From Archilochus colubris (lineage: Eukaryota; Chordata; Aves; Apodiformes; Trochilidae): a stretch of DNA of 64,000 bases. This document shows positions 1-15,000 of this stretch, one piece after another; positions within the stretch are counted from its first letter, which is position 1; the number at the start of each line of letters is the position of its first letter. The notes below the pieces were generated by a model that was not told where the DNA came from, ran no database searches, and was given only the letters and a program-made list of their open reading frames with translations. The position numbers were made by a program, and so were the translations under genes. The DNA lies in NCBI GenBank assembly GCA_023079485.1, contig CM041092.1, positions 14,831,127 to 14,895,126 of the forward strand. Reading direction: 5' to 3'.

Positions 1-56
1 GGCAATACTACATGGGCAACCAGGCTCTGAAGGTCTTTGCAGCAAAAGGTGATGAG
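1..56 (+). CDS. XRCC5: XRCC5 coding exon (partial at left edge)
   Basis: The window opens inside this exon. The first two bases complete a codon begun upstream, followed by 18 codons starting [15 protein letters not shown]. The donor is gtaagg at 57. It belongs to the Ku core domain that forms the DNA-encircling ring. Confidence 0.93.
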
Positions 57-3000
57 GTAAGGTGCACTAAAGTTTAATGCTGAAGATATTTTACTCTGGA
101 ACAGAAAAGAATAGTAGTGGTGCTTGAAATTGTCCCTTCTTTCTGTGTTAATAAGACAAATATTCTTAATGCAGCTTAGAGAAAGCTTGTTCCCTTGTCC
201 ATTAGGATGAAAAGAAGTTGAATTAAACCTCAAATGAATACTGTATCTCATGAGCAATGAGAAACTGGTAAATACTATGTTTGTGCAAGCACATGGGTAC
301 CCTGGAGTAGGTGCTTAAGTCCATTCTCAATCAAAGCAACAGTGTGCCCTATCTCTGTGCTACTTAGAGCAAACCTACGAATTATTTTAAATATTAGAGG
401 TAAAAACCTCACTGTAGTGCTTTGATGTGTTCCTTCAGGGGTCTGACTTACCTCTGTTTCTTTCACTCTCTTGTAATACTTCTGACACCTCTTCACAGCT
501 GGTGGAAAAGGTGGAATATTCTGGATCTAAAGTTTGCTCAGCTTTGAATAGATCTGTCGTCATTATGAGATCTGACCTTTCTGCTGCTTCATTTTTTGAA
601 CTTGAGAAACGCTTGTGTCGAAGTTATAGCTGAAATGGGAATTAGTCTTGACTAAATTAATACTGTTTAATTCACTGTGAAAGATGTATCTGACTAATCA
701 GAACTTGCATGACCTTATAAACCTGTTGTGTTTTTTTTCCCCAGAATGCAGCAGTTGCTTTTTCTGCCCTTGTTCATGCATTGGATGAGTTGAAAGTGGT
801 AGCTATTGTGCGTTATGCTTATGATAGGAGAAGCAACCCACAAATTGGGGTAGCTTTTCCATATATTAAGGATGCATATGAGGTAATTTTTCACTGTTAC
901 ATTCTGTTAAGAGAGCCTCTCTATTACTGCTTTAGAAACACTAATTAGTAAATGGTAATATTTGAACCATATGAATTTGCAGTGTTGTGTAATACAAGAA
1001 GAAACTAATGTGGCTTTTCAGAGTAATTTTAGGAAATAGTACCAAGTCTTAGGACAAGGAGGTAATAAATAGTGTTAACAAAATCTGTATTAAAAATACC
1101 TGGAAAAAGAATGGTGTGTATTTTCATTTGTATCCTCTATATTACAGATTCAAATAATACAGACTTTTATTTCATAGTAACATAGCAATAATTTAATTTT
1201 GTTATTCTGGATTATTATTGTTTTAAATCTAGTAACAGTGTAATTACATGCTTCTGTAATAATTTACTACTCTTTTTTTGCTGTGTTACTACCTACCTAC
1301 CCACCTCTGTGTACAATCCAGACTTGCACTAGTCTTTTATTTTCTTAAACTGCAGATTTATCTCTGGGTTTCTTGGTAGTGCAAAATTTGAAATCGATAG
1401 TTGGGGTGGCATTTCAGGGGTGTCCAACTATGCTCTTGTCACTAGGTTTCCAAGTCAATTGGAGCTGAAGGGAGGAGCTCACAGGATTTAAGTTCCTGTG
1501 GAGAATTAGGAAGACAGTAGTGTATTTGTTCACTTGAAAAAGTTATTTTAAAAGACAGGAGAAAAAAATGAAGTCTGTTTCTTAGGGAAAAAAAGTCTTG
1601 CCAACAGTGAAATCACATTTGAAATACCACTTTTTTAAATTCTGAGAGACCTAGAGGCAGCAGTGTGTAAGAATTTTTGAGGCATATGTTTCCACTGATC
1701 TTAGTTGAGAGACTATTGAAAGAGCTAAATACGTATAGCGTGACTAAGCAATGGTGGAGGTGGGGGTGGACGTAACAATCCGCAGGCTTTTGAAGAGTAT
1801 AAACATAAAGTATGGAAAGGAATTATTTAGAGTAGTATGAACTGGGGGAAGTATTTGAATACAGGAAAAAGTAGGCTGAGAGTGTTAAAATAACAAAAAC
1901 AACTTTTGACTTTGAAACACAGTAACCTGTGATGAAACCTTCTGAAGATCCAACCTGTGGAGCATTTGAAGGTTGGCTGGTTTAAATTCTGAGTAAGAAA
2001 AAGGGATTGGATGACCTGGGAGATCTTTATTCCACTAGTAGAAAAATGAGTAGTGTAGCCATCACTATATTGTAAAATAATGCTATGTTTTATACTGCTT
2101 AAAGCTGTGTTGCTCTGTAAAAATTTTATATAAGTGTTTTGATACACATAGATATTAGGTCTTTGGGTATTTCTTATGTTTATACTGCACTACCAGGGCA
2201 CTTTTGGATACTTTATATTTTTTCACTTGAGGCTCAGTTGCTTGTCTTTTTTTGTCTTTCTCAGTGTCTCATCTATGTGCAACTACCCTACATGGAAGAC
2301 TTAAGACAGTACATATTTTCATCTTTGAAAAACAATAAAAAATGCATTCCTTCAGGTAAGAAAATCCTTCACTGGGCAACTTGACAAAGTAACCTGTTTG
2401 TCTTCCTTTAAGACACTCTTCAAAAGACCTAGAATATTTGGCTTTTCAATGAAAACATAAGCTTTGTCATTATTTTGACAGGAAAAAAGCCAGCCCTTTG
2501 GAAATAACTTACAGTACATCATCATGAAGTGTAAAGCAGGTATCAACAGATTAGTTGCCGTCTTGAGGTTTGCAGGCAGTCTTTTAAAATTGTCCTGTTA
2601 AATGACTTCTGTCTAAGGCTATGGGGTTCTTAGTCTGACAGGACCTCTGTGATAGACATCTGAGATTTAATCCTCTCTATCCTTTGATCTTTGAACTCAC
2701 ATGTTAGACCAAATGGCCAAACCTTGTGGGAGCTACAATATGTGATAATCTGGCTAAAATTAAAAAAAAAACATCATCTCTGTTTGTACAAAGCTGGTCC
2801 TGTAACTAGTTGCAATATGACTTGTTAATGTAATGTTCAAAGACTATTTTCTGTGGTGCATTGTTTTTTAAATCATGCATTACAAGTGTTCAAATTCAGA
2901 TGGAGGATGTCTTTGGAGAGCCATAGGCCATGCAGCCATACACAGCTTGACTCACTGTTCTGAGAATTTTACACAGCAACGAGTATAAATGGAGGTAGTT

Positions 3001-6000
3001 TAAAATCCACTCCCATTTCATTAATTTGTTATGAGATTCATTGAATGGGCATCTGGATGTCAGGGTGTATAAAGCGTGATGGGTTGTTACTGAAACTGTT
3101 TCAGCTTTCTTGCAGCAGTTTGAGAACAAATCTAAAACCTGCCTTAACTAAAGCAAGGGTTGACTGTTGTGAACTGTGTTAATTTGCAATCATAACTTAT
3201 AAAATGTATATTATGCAACATTTTTCAAACCAACTGTTATCCTTATTTTCTAAGTGGCCTATAAACCTTCCATTGCAAATAAAAACATCTTGCAAAAGCG
3301 TAACAATGGAAGCAGAAAGGCAGCAATAATTGAGGTCTTTGGGGGGAAAATTGCTCTTTGTATTTACACTGTAGTCCTTAAATAAAGCAGGGTTTTTATT
3401 ACTGTGTCCATTATCCATATTATTTTATTGGTATGCCTATATCTGCAGTGTATTCTGTGACATAGAATCATAGAATGGCTAGGACATGTAATTACTTGTT
3501 CAAAATCTCCCATTGTGAAGTGAATCTTCATTTATAAATGGTTTCAAGACATGCATTCAGTATTTATTTTTTCTTTGTATGTAATTTTTGCCTTAGAGGA
3601 TCAGTTATCTGCCATTGACTCTTTGATTGATTCTATGAATTTGGTTTATGAAGATGATGATGGAGAAACTTTTGAGGACCTGTTTAAGCCCAGCAAAATT
3701 CCAAATCCTCGTTTTCAGAGGTTATATCAGGTGAGATGAATGGCAGGGCATTTCAAAAAAACGTCTTTTGTTGAGCCTTTTCACCTCTGTCTCACACTGG
3801 AAAGATCTATGTTGTGAAAATGGGAATATAAATTCTTCTGCATTTAAAGATGGGGTAGGCAGTTGATTCGTATGTCCCTGAAAGATTTTATTCTTCAAAT
3901 TTCCTGTTTCCATAAAACAAGAGGAATTATCAAAGATATTCACAGGCACCTAGACTAGACAAGTGAAAACTTTCTTGTATATCTCAAGATTGTATTGCCA
4001 CAATCATGGTGCAGATGTAGACTCAGTCTTCAGCTTCTGGGCAAAGAGAGAAGTTGACTGAAAATCAGGGATCTCTGGCTCCTCATTCTGTGTCCTGTCA
4101 AAACTTGAGTAATTTTTCTGTGTTTTGTTGCATCTAGCAGTGGTTTCCTAGACAGGTCAGTCTGATCAGAACTTGATCACTAGCAAGTGGTTAACATTTT
4201 TTACATTTAAAATATTCCATCTGAGTGTCTGTGCCTGATGCATTTTACAGACAGCAGAGCAGTTAACATTTCTTGCAGTTATTGTATGAAGTTGTCTACA
4301 TTTTTATTTACATTCCTTTCATCGTGAATATTTTTGTTGATGTCCTGGTTTGGACCAGGATAAAGGTGGTTTTCTGTTTCTGTACTTTTGCTTTTAGCTA
4401 AGTCCCTTGTAAGTAGCTGCACTTGTGAAACTAACAGCAAGTTTCTCAGTGTCTGTTTCTAGGATTGATAACACTTGATGTTTATAGTTACTGCTAGAGA
4501 CTGGTATGCAGGCCAAGGACACTGCTTTCCGCTCTGAGGAAAACATTTTACCGTCCAGGAGGACACAGAGGTCCCACCTGAGCCCTCCTTTAGGGAGGAA
4601 CGACAAGATAGATGCCAGAATTGACCAAACAGAGTATTCCATCCCATATACGTCACACTCAGTATAAATTTGAGGCACACGAGGGCCGAGCCAGATCTTT
4701 TCGATCTTTTCCTGCTTCCTTCCTCTCGGCATCCTGGAAGGATCCGTCCGTTCGTTGCCTGTGGTCCTATCCTCCAGCCCATATCTGTGTGTTCCTGCCT
4801 CCGGTTCCCGACTGCTGCCGACTCCGGAGTCCAGCCTGGACTTTCCCAGGGCTGCCCTACAGCCTCGGTGGTGAGTGAGAGTTATTGGGGGAAGGGGGAG
4901 GAATGTGGTTCCATTTTCCTGTATATTTGTATATATTTAGTAATTTTCCCTATTTACATTACTGTTTCATTAAAGTTGTGTAGTTTAGTTTCCAACCATA
5001 GTCTCTCTCCCTTATTCTCTCTCCTTTCTTCATCGAGGGGAGAGAGAGATTAAAGAGAGCGTCTGTTATTCGGTTTAATTGCCGGGTCAGTGTTAAACCG
5101 TGACAGTTGAAACTGTGAGTGTGAAGGACTTAATTATAGATTGGAATTCAAGTTCAAGAAAAGTGGCACAGCAAATTCCAAAATAAGGAAAACTGTGATG
5201 CACTTTATACAGCTGCAGAATTGTATTGTATACAGAGCCATGGAGATACATTGAGTGTGTGACTCCATTTGGAAATTCACCAAAAATGGTATTGTAACAA
5301 GCATGGTCATCATATCTTAACAATTACATTTTTTTTTCAGTCTACAAGTAGGAAGAAGATGCTTTTTTAAATTAAGAAAACTTACCAAAAGCTTCCAAAA
5401 GCCATGCTGCCTCAGTGTTGTGAAAGCAGCAGTGGATCTGAGGGTCATATGTATGTTTCAGGAACATACGTAAGCTGGCTTCAAATCCTGCTCTGATTGA
5501 CTCCTGAAGAACTCTGTGTTCCCTTCAAATTCTGCCAGTCATATAACAAGACAGTCTGTGAATGCAAGATTGGGTCAGTAGAAGATTATTGCTGGGCAGG
5601 AGCTTAAATGGATTGACCTTTGCACGACTTAGATTTTAAGATGGGTTGTAAAGCTTGGGTATCACAAAAAAGTACAGTTTTGCTTGTAAATGAAACACAG
5701 GAAATAGAATTTCCTCTGTTTTATTGTAATATTATTTTATTGTAATATTATTTGCATTATTTTGATCCAGTTGGTGTTCACTTATATGCAGCAGGTGTTT
5801 CCTTAGGTGTGCCATTTGTCTTCTGAAGCAGTGTGGTGGTGTTGTCCTAGCAGTTGAGTCAAGGGCTGCTAGAAGAAAGTAACTACTTAACTCACCAGTC
5901 ACTTTAGTGGATAATAGAATTTTGTAAGGGTGAATGCTACTGCTGGAAAAAGTATTTATTGACTACTTAAATGTACTAGGTAGGATATAGTTTGTGTTTG

Positions 6001-9000
6001 CAGAACTTGCTGTTTATACACCCCTAATTACTGGTGCTTTTAGTGTTTTCTCACAGCCTGTACACAGCCCCATTTTTTTGTCTGGGTTATGAAACTGGTA
6101 TTAATCAGTATGAGTTGCAGACAGATTGTTCTTGCCTTTGCTGCGATCACGCTCTAAATTCTTAATATTTATCCCTTAGACCAAGTGCCACTGCTGGTTC
6201 CTTAAGAACTGTGAAGAAAACTATGAATAATATTTTGAATGTAGACAATAAATTGATTGGGCTGAACAGGACCTAAAGGTGATTTAGAAAAATAACAGAA
6301 GACAGGATGAACTCCCCCTTCAATTTCTTGCTCTGTTACCTCATGAAGATATTTGGAATGATAAGTGACAAGAGCCAGAATTTAAACAGAAACATAAAGC
6401 TAAATTGTGTCACTGGAAGTAGTGGTAAGCATTGGAAAATGACAGAGTGGAAAGGAATTGCTAACGCTTGCTGGAGTGGAAGATGAGTAATATCCTATAT
6501 CCAGAGTTTCAACTTTTATTCCTTCCTTCCTACAAAAAAGCCCAAGTGAGCTTCTGTAGCTTTTGTGGTGGCAGACTTTCAATGTCATTGTTTAAGTTGT
6601 TCTTCTTAAATGCAGGTATTTGAAGCAAATAAGATAAATGAGGAGTGCAGGGTATTTTTATTTGATAGCCACATAAACAGATTGCTCAGCAATTATTGTT
6701 TTGTACTGGAAGTTTTGTGGGGATAATGGCCTGTAATGGCTCTTGTTAGACCACATGTAAGTGACCATAGAGGATTCAGCTCATTTGTAAGTTGTTGGAC
6801 TGCACAGTGATGTTTTGGTTTATTTTTTTCAAAAAGCAGAGTAGCCAGGGGGCAGAAGGTAGCTCACAGAAGTTCCTAAGGGCTTTCAACAGATAATTTT
6901 AGCTTTGGTTTAATGTAGAGTCTGTTGGAAGGTAATTTTGAAATCATCACAAACTAGATATCAGCTGAATCAGTTTAAGATTCAGTTCACACAGGCTTAA
7001 ACACCCTAAAGTTAGCTAACTAGTCCAAGTCTATTCCATAATCCATGGAAAAAAGAACCTAGAAAAAGTAATTGATCCTTTTTGTTTTGGAGATCGTAAA
7101 TACATGATAGTTGGACCGTGCAGAGTGAGTAGGTGACTGGTATAGACTAGATGATTATCTTTTAGATATCTGAATCTCTTTCCTGTGTTCTAAGGCTTTA
7201 AATACTATCCAGTTCCTGTAGGGTTTATAGATTTGCTAAATTATGTTCTTACAGAAGTGTCACGGTTTAATGCTGGGCTGGCAATTAAACAACTGATGAA
7301 TACTCTCCATTAATCCCCCTCCCTGACAGAGAAAGGGGACGGAACGAGGGAGAGAAACTTGGGGGTTGGAAACTGAAGTGTACAGCTTTAATGAAACAGT
7401 ACTGTTGAAAAAACAAGTATGTCCAAATATACACAGAAATGATACCATGTTTCTCTCCCCTTTCCCCCAATAATGCTCATGTTACTAGCAAGGCTGCAGG
7501 GCAGGCCCTGAAAAAGTCCCAGGCTGGATGCAGGAGTGTGGAGGCAGGCAGGAGGTGGAGGCAGGAACACACAGATTCAGGATGGCACAGGTCAGGACTA
7601 CAGGCAGATGAACAGACAGAAACCTCCCAGGATGTTGGCCATGGATGAAGAAGCAGAAGGAAGAGGTTGACCATTGTGATCCCTCAAATTTATACTGAGT
7701 ATGATGTGTATGGGATGGAATATTCCATCTGGTCAATTTTGGTCACTTGTCCTGTCCTCTCCTCCTTAAAAGAGGGATGCAGGTGTGACCCCTTTATTCC
7801 TTTCTCTTTCCAGAACATAAGATGCCTGTCAGACCTGAGCAATTCACACCATTCTCTAGCCATAACTATAAACATCAAGCATTATCAGGCCTAGAAGCAG
7901 ACACTGAATGCTTTTAATTTCATGATTGCAGCTACTTAGAAGAGAATTAACTGAAAGCAAAATTACAGGACAAAAAAATTAGTTCTGTCCTGGCCCAAAC
8001 CAGAACAAGTGTGTTCCTAGGTGCTGTGGGAGGGCCGGACATTCTCTTGCAGTAAATTCCTATTGTACATTTATGTCATTGCTTAGCATGGAATTATGTA
8101 TATAGCCCCCTTCATTACATCCATTGACCAGTAACTTAGTGTGACCCCTGTTGCTGAAAGCTGGCTACATCTCTTCATTGGAAATGTAAGGAAATTAGGG
8201 AGAGCAAGGAGGAGCTAATAGGATGCTGAAATTATGCATGACTAGAATGGAGAGTCTGGAAACTAGTGGCACTGTAGGTTGCCTTCTAGCTGGTGAATGT
8301 AGGAGTGGTTCTTGCTGGACACAGGAGGAAGAGGAAGCAAGATTAAAAGGGACTGTGTTTAGGATTAGAAACTTCAGATCAAGTCTGTTCAAAGTCATCT
8401 CCATCTGGCACCTTAGTTTTGATGGTACCTGCCATATCATGCCTCAGAGAATGTAGTCTCCTCTAAAAACAAGAACAACTGGAGGCGGGGGCTACTCAGT
8501 CTGCTCAACTCTTGTAGCTGCACACAGAGATTTTAGATGGAAAGCCTGAATAACACATTCACAACAGGGGATTTAAGATTTTTGCTTTGCGAGTTTCATT
8601 CAGTCCCCTAATGTTGTTTTAATATTGTATTTTGTATCACAAGAGCCATTACTGCAGCTGCCAGAAACATTTTTACTCTCTTCTGAAGTAATTATGTCTT
8701 AAATCATTAGAAGTGTTTCCAAATCAGTAGCCTTGTGTTACTGCCTCCTTTTGAAAGTACACTCTAATATGGATTAGAATCTTAATGGCAGCATGGAAGC
8801 AAATCTGTATTGATGTGTAGCATATGGTCTGGATTTTCTTTATTGACAGCTCTTCATCATGAATAGAGGGTTTTTTTTGTTTGCTTTGGTTTTGTTTTTT
8901 AAATTAATGTTATGTTTGACAGCTACGTAGGGAGCAAATCTCTGCTCTATTCCTAGTTCACTAGGTAGTTACCTTCACACTTGTGCCTAATTCACCCAAT

Positions 9001-12000
9001 ATGATGGGCTTGGAAAAGTTGTTCTCCATGTACATCCCATGTTTTTATGTGTATGCATGCACCAGTACCTGGCTGTATACATGCACATAAATTTCTGCTG
9101 CTATCCCACACTTCACAACATTTAAGTGATACCTCCTTTGTCTTTAAAATTCTCAATAGAATTTCTGATAGTCTCACTCATTAACCTCACCTCTGTCCCT
9201 CTGCTTGGTTCTCTGTGTAGTCTTTACACTTTGTTGGAAAAGCCTTCTCCTCTATACCTTCTACCATCTGTTCCAACTGTGATGTATGTTGGTCAGGTCC
9301 TTTCATTCCCTTACTCTTTTCAAAGCTAATTTGCAAACATACCAATGTTCTGTGTCTCACCTGAGTGCATTTAACTTCTCTCTTTCTATTTGCTCTTGAA
9401 CTGGTAAAAATTTCTCTTGTATGCCTACTGAGTTTATTGACCAGGAAAAACTACTTTCTTTGATGGACAATAAACCATGACAGTAACATGGTTGAGATAT
9501 AGACCTTTGTGCCTAATTATGAAATGTGTAGAAATCTTTCATGTAATTGTTGTATAATAGAACTGCATTTTAAAGGTAAAGAGAAGTTAAAAAGCTGAAT
9601 GGGTGCAAATGACTGTGTACACTTGCAGCCCAGAAAGCTAATTGGATCCTGGCTGCATTAAAGAGAAATGTGGGCAGCAGGTTGTGATTCTCCCCCTCTA
9701 CTCTGCTCTTGTGAGACCCCACCTAGATTACTGTGTCCAGTTCTGGAGCCCCTCCTGCTACAGGAAATTCTGTGACTGTTTCATTCCTGGAATTTTCCTG
9801 ATCATTTTTGTAGAACTCATTCCAGTGAGTGTAGGAACATTCCTCTGCATCAGTATTCTTGTTAAATATCATTATTAATTTCCTTAAGCAGCTTATCATA
9901 TGACTCTGGATCCACTTGTGGGCTAGAATCTTTGTCAGCCTATGAAGGTAGCATGGCAGATATTTTACATATACCATATGAAGTCATGCATACAGGCATT
10001 ATAACAAAAGCACATGAACTAAAAGGTTTTCTTCATTCATATTATTTCTTGCAGTGCTTGCAGCATAAGGCTTTTCACCCCAATGAGCCATTGCCACCAA
10101 TTGAACAGCACCTTTTAGAGATGATGGAGATTCCCCGTGTGGTAAAAGAAAGGTGTCAGGCTCCTCTTGAAAAAGTAAAAGCACTTTTCCCCTTAAAAGA
10201 AGTTAGCAAGAAAAAAGAAGAGAAGACTGCTCAAGATATCTTCAAAGACAAGTAAGTTGGAGATGTATTATGGGTTTTTTTAAAATCTTTCTTTACACTT
10301 CAAATTGTTTATACTGGATGAAGCAGGCTGAGTCTTTTGAATATATGACCAATGAGTTACATATTGAAATAATTGAGTTACATATTGAAAAAATACTGAT
10401 AGGTGGAAAATATTGTGGTGTAACAGGACTGGCGTATTTTGTGAATAGTGTGGTCTTACTGTTTTGGGGCAAGACACACCAGGAACTAGTCTGTAGCTTC
10501 CTTATGTCTGTATTTTTTATCACAGAATCCATCAGGTTGGAAGGATCTTCTGAAGGTTGCTTGTTCAGTCTGGTCTTAAAACATCCCAGGGCTGGAAACG
10601 GCACAACCTCTCTGGGCAACCTGTTGCATTCCTTTGTCTCCTTGTCACGCAGTTTTTAATATGGCAGTTATGAAATAGGTCAAATAAGAATAACAGAGGC
10701 TCTAATTTACTTTAGAGTAAATGCTGCAGAGTTTTAAATGAGCTTTTCAGCTTGTTTGATTTAGGTTGTTTTGTAGCTTTTGTTTTGAATTCCAAGCCAA
10801 AAGAAAAGGAGCTTCGTTATTACCTACTGTGCAGTAAATGTGGATGTCATGATAAATCAAACTGTTAATGGACTCTTCTCTGAACATCTAGTGTCTGAAC
10901 AGTTTTTAAGATATTTTTTCTGTTACATATACTGTGCTCACTTCTATTTGTGCCACAAATGTGAAGTATAAATGGTTAATTGCTACTGCACCAGTATCAT
11001 CACCCCGGCCACAAGTCAGTTTGCTTAAACAAAATCTGCTTCTTAGAACTTAATTTCTTGAATGTCTATAATATAACTAGTGGGTCCCCTGAGATGCTGG
11101 AGAGTTTTCAGTTAGCTCATTTTCCTTTTCTTCTGTTTGTTTGGGTATTTTTGGTTTTTTGGGTTTTTTTGGCTCAGTTCTTTCAGTGCTAGGAACATCT
11201 TTGAGACAATTTGAGGCCTTGCTTAGCTAAATCCTTGAATATCCTTTGGCTTGGCTTGGCTAGAGCCTCCTCAGTGTGTTGTCTTTGGGAAGACATGACA
11301 TAGGACTTCTCATGTTACTGCTCTGAAATAATGACCACATTTTTGTATACAGACTGGGAACCACCTTGCTTTTTATTCTGTTTATTGCTTTGTGTGCCTC
11401 TCTTACCTGGGTGTGTCTGAGAATTGATATTAAGTTCTCTTGTCCTTGGCTCTGCGTTCCAGTTTCTCTGTGTGCATGTATACATATGTACATACATATA
11501 TGTGTATTTTAAAAAGAGATAGGACCAGTTGAAAAAAAAAGCAAGGCAAAGCTTGGTTCCAAACAAGCTGGGGACAGAACCCAGTGACATCAATTTGACA
11601 AGCAAGAAAGAAAGCTGTTTCCTCAAAGACTGGTTACCTTTTAGAGGAGTGATGAAAGTAGCTATAAAAATACTTGAAGTACAAATTAGTGCAAGGCATT
11701 ACAATGATTTAAAAAATCTGTAAGGGAGGCAAAATGATACAGACTCAAGTATGCGATGAAGAGTGAATGGGAATAGGATTAAAAGTAGAAAAAACATTGA
11801 TGTAGTAATGAATGGGAGCAGTAGTATTGTCAGTACTAAAACAAGTGTTAATTTTGGCTTTCTGTATTTGGTGAAGAGCTAAATCTTGTAATTAAATCAC
11901 TTGGTAAAAGTACATCACTGTGCAACAATTACTAAAGAAAATGTTAATCACCAGATAACATTAAATTTATTAAAACTGTAAGATCCAGATAATTTGCACT

Positions 12001-15000
12001 AAATTGTTTTGGAAGGTTGGCTAGAAGCTCTCTTGAACATTATTTTTGAATCCTAAAACAAATTTGTTTCTCCTATCTTTATATTGACCTGATTCATCTC
12101 TTCTTAATTTTTAAGGTCTAATTGGATTAAAGAAGCATAAATTACAAAGGAAGCAAAAATACATTAATAAAGATTTTAATATTCAGCATTAGTTTGTTTC
12201 ACTTTTGCTAAGTTATGTGTGGTTTGAAGAATTCAGTACAATAGAAAGTGTTTTACTTTTTTCTTCCCCCTTATGTTGGCTTTGGAAAGGCTGATACCTC
12301 ATCCAGCTTTGCAATATGTGAGAGGCTTCTATATAAATGTAGAAGTGGGTGTTTTCAATTAGTCTTGGATTTAATTTTTTTATCTTGAATGGTAGTTGCA
12401 CGTTTTACAGTTTAAAAATACTGCTAATCAATGCATTACCAGGAACAGATTCTAAATGTCATATCCTTGGCTGGTGTAAGTTGGTATGGATTCATTAGTT
12501 TCTGCTGTACTGCACTGATTAATGACAGCTATATATTTGGTCCCAGGCAGTTAAATGCAGCATCATAATTTATGTTCTTCTCCTTCCTTCAATCTCAAAG
12601 CATTTTGAGTTTGTAAAAATAATGCAGGAAGAAAAAGACTTCAAGACATTGCAGTTGAGCAGAAAAGTCCGTTCGAGAAAAAGATTCTAAAAGAGAATTT
12701 TCATTGTTCTTTGCACCTATCATCAAACAACATTAACCAGAATTCTTCTGTATTGAAGTGGAAGTTCTAAACTCACTGGCATTAGACAAGTTCCAGTTTC
12801 TTCATCTTGCAGACAGCCGTATCAGCTGTCCAGAGCAATCAAGCAGCTTGTTCAAGGTCAGCCAGAAAGTCAGCAGAGTTGAGAGTGATGCAAGGTATCC
12901 TATCCTTGTCCTGAGACTTAACCAAAGTAATAATTTTTCCTAGAGTGACAAATAAGGTTATATAGAGGGACAGGAGTTGCTGAGTAAAAGGGATTTCATT
13001 TCAGTAGTGACAAAATTAAATAAAGGACAGAGAAGGCTACTGAAACAAAGTGGGTTAGACACTGCTTGTAAATTAGGGGAGGAGTGATGAGTGTGCTGTA
13101 GAAAGTAAGAAGGAAGACTGTAGTTCTTTCTAATGGTTAGTTGTCTCTGTAACATGCAATGCAATTTTTAAAGTCAGTTTTAATCTTCTGGAATGCAAAG
13201 TGGTGTCTCGTTCAAGATCTCTGGCTTTGGCCCTACATTGTCATGCAGTTCCTTACTTCACTGCAACCTTAGAATTTTTAAGAAAAAATTCTTACTTTGT
13301 TTTGGGATTCCTTGAGTACAAGTACTGTCATTTAGCTTACTATGCAGCTTTCAGTCATTCTTAAACTGAAATAGATTCTTCTATGTCAGTAACCTGTCAC
13401 GTTAAATAACAGAACACATTGTCTGGTTTTCTATCCCGTTTGTGATTAGCTGGATTTTCTTCTGTTGACAAGTTATGCTCTAAAGTTTGGCACATTGGAG
13501 GTTACAATTAAGTTCCTGGTTTGAATTAACACCTTGATGAACGTTACCTGTGAGGGCAAAACTAGAAAGTAACCTGAAATCACAATTAACTTCTTAAAAA
13601 GAACTGATACTCTTTTGAAGGCCTTTTGAGATGTACCTTGAAATTTTCTAAGAGAGTTCTTAGCTACTTAACTTGGATTTGGTGAGCAAATTTGGTGGAT
13701 TTGGTGACTGCTCTAAGTGGAAGATTATAAAGCTGTTGTGTGCTGATGTAGAATGTGTTTCATTGAACTCAAAAGCCACTGTGTAAACAGTTATGTGTAT
13801 CTATAACAAGACAAGAACCAGCAACTAATTCTGAAGAGTAAGTAAATTTCTTACTGAAAATGTTAAGTTGAATTGCCATTGCATGTTAAGAATATCTGGT
13901 GAGAATACCAAATATCATGTAATATACCATAAATTATCAAGGTTGACACAATATGCAGGTTCTGCATAAATAAGCTGGATAATAAATAAATTTGACTGGT
14001 GTGACTGGAGTTGTTATGTATTTACAAAGGTGGAGAAGATTCCTGTAAATCAATTCACTCCTGAAATAAGCATGAATAATCTTGCATGTTCAACAAGCAC
14101 TGCCTTTGCCTTATGCTGAGTTTGATGTCTGTTTCTACTGAATGCTTTGTGTAGCCTGTGAGGCATCTTTCAGTGTTAATTTGGGAAAAATTGTCTAATG
14201 AATTTTTTTCCAGTGTTCAATATATATTTCAATAATTTACTGTCTCCCTTCTTAGTAAGCAGGACACTTTAGTAGTTAATATTAATTTTTTGTCCTTACT
14301 TGCAGCAGTGAAGATGGACCCAACGTTAAGAAACCAAAAATTGAAGATGAGGAGGGTAGTTTCAGCATCATGAAACTTGCTGAAGGCAACGTCACCTCTG
14401 TAAGCATATTTCACAGGTCTGGTTATTAAAGGGGAAGATTAATTTATCTAAGTGTATTATAGTGAAAAAACGAAATTCCTGATAAAAGGACAGTTTCTAG
14501 CTGAAATATAGCTGAAATATTGTCTGCTTGTAGATTTGAGACTCTGCTAGGGATTTTAGTGACAACTTCCTCTGCCCTTAGCATATGCTAGCACAATTTT
14601 CCATCAGCCATGATGAAAAGGGCAAGCCTGAGGATCTGAAGAAAACAGAATCTTGTATTTGTGGTTCAGTGGTTGAATTTTGTTCTTGCTCTCTTTTATA
14701 TCATCTGCAACATAGAAGTTGCAGATCAACTTATTAATCATATTTAATGAAAATTTTTATCTGATTTTAAAGACATTTTCAGCATTTGTTGGTGTCCCAA
14801 ATAACAAATTTTGCTTCATTTTGCTTCATTAATGCCTTAATTCCAGATAGTGTGTACATGGATAGATGAAGCCTGTATCATAACTGTACACCTTCCATTA
14901 TTTGATTGTTCATATTACAGGACAAAAAGGTGATTTCATATTAATTGAGATAATTCCTCTTGTTTTCAAACTGTCCTTTATGGTTAGTTTTTAAAATTGA

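Larger units (their letters stand above)
3731..10054 (+). other. XRCC5 intron of 6.3 kb carrying two LTRs and a CR1 fragment
   Basis: The longest repeat-bearing XRCC5 intron here. It holds two LTRs of one family in opposite orientations (4341-5105 and 7258-8007) and a CR1 piece at about 9640-9765. The rest (3731-4335, 5111-7257, 8008-9639, 9766-10054) shows nothing I can name. Confidence 0.8.

Noticed and set aside
7255..8011. AAGTG as a clean target-site duplication of the second LTR
   Set aside because: It would require the LTR to lack its TG and CA ends, which the first copy shows are present. It is kept only as a slippage hypothesis.
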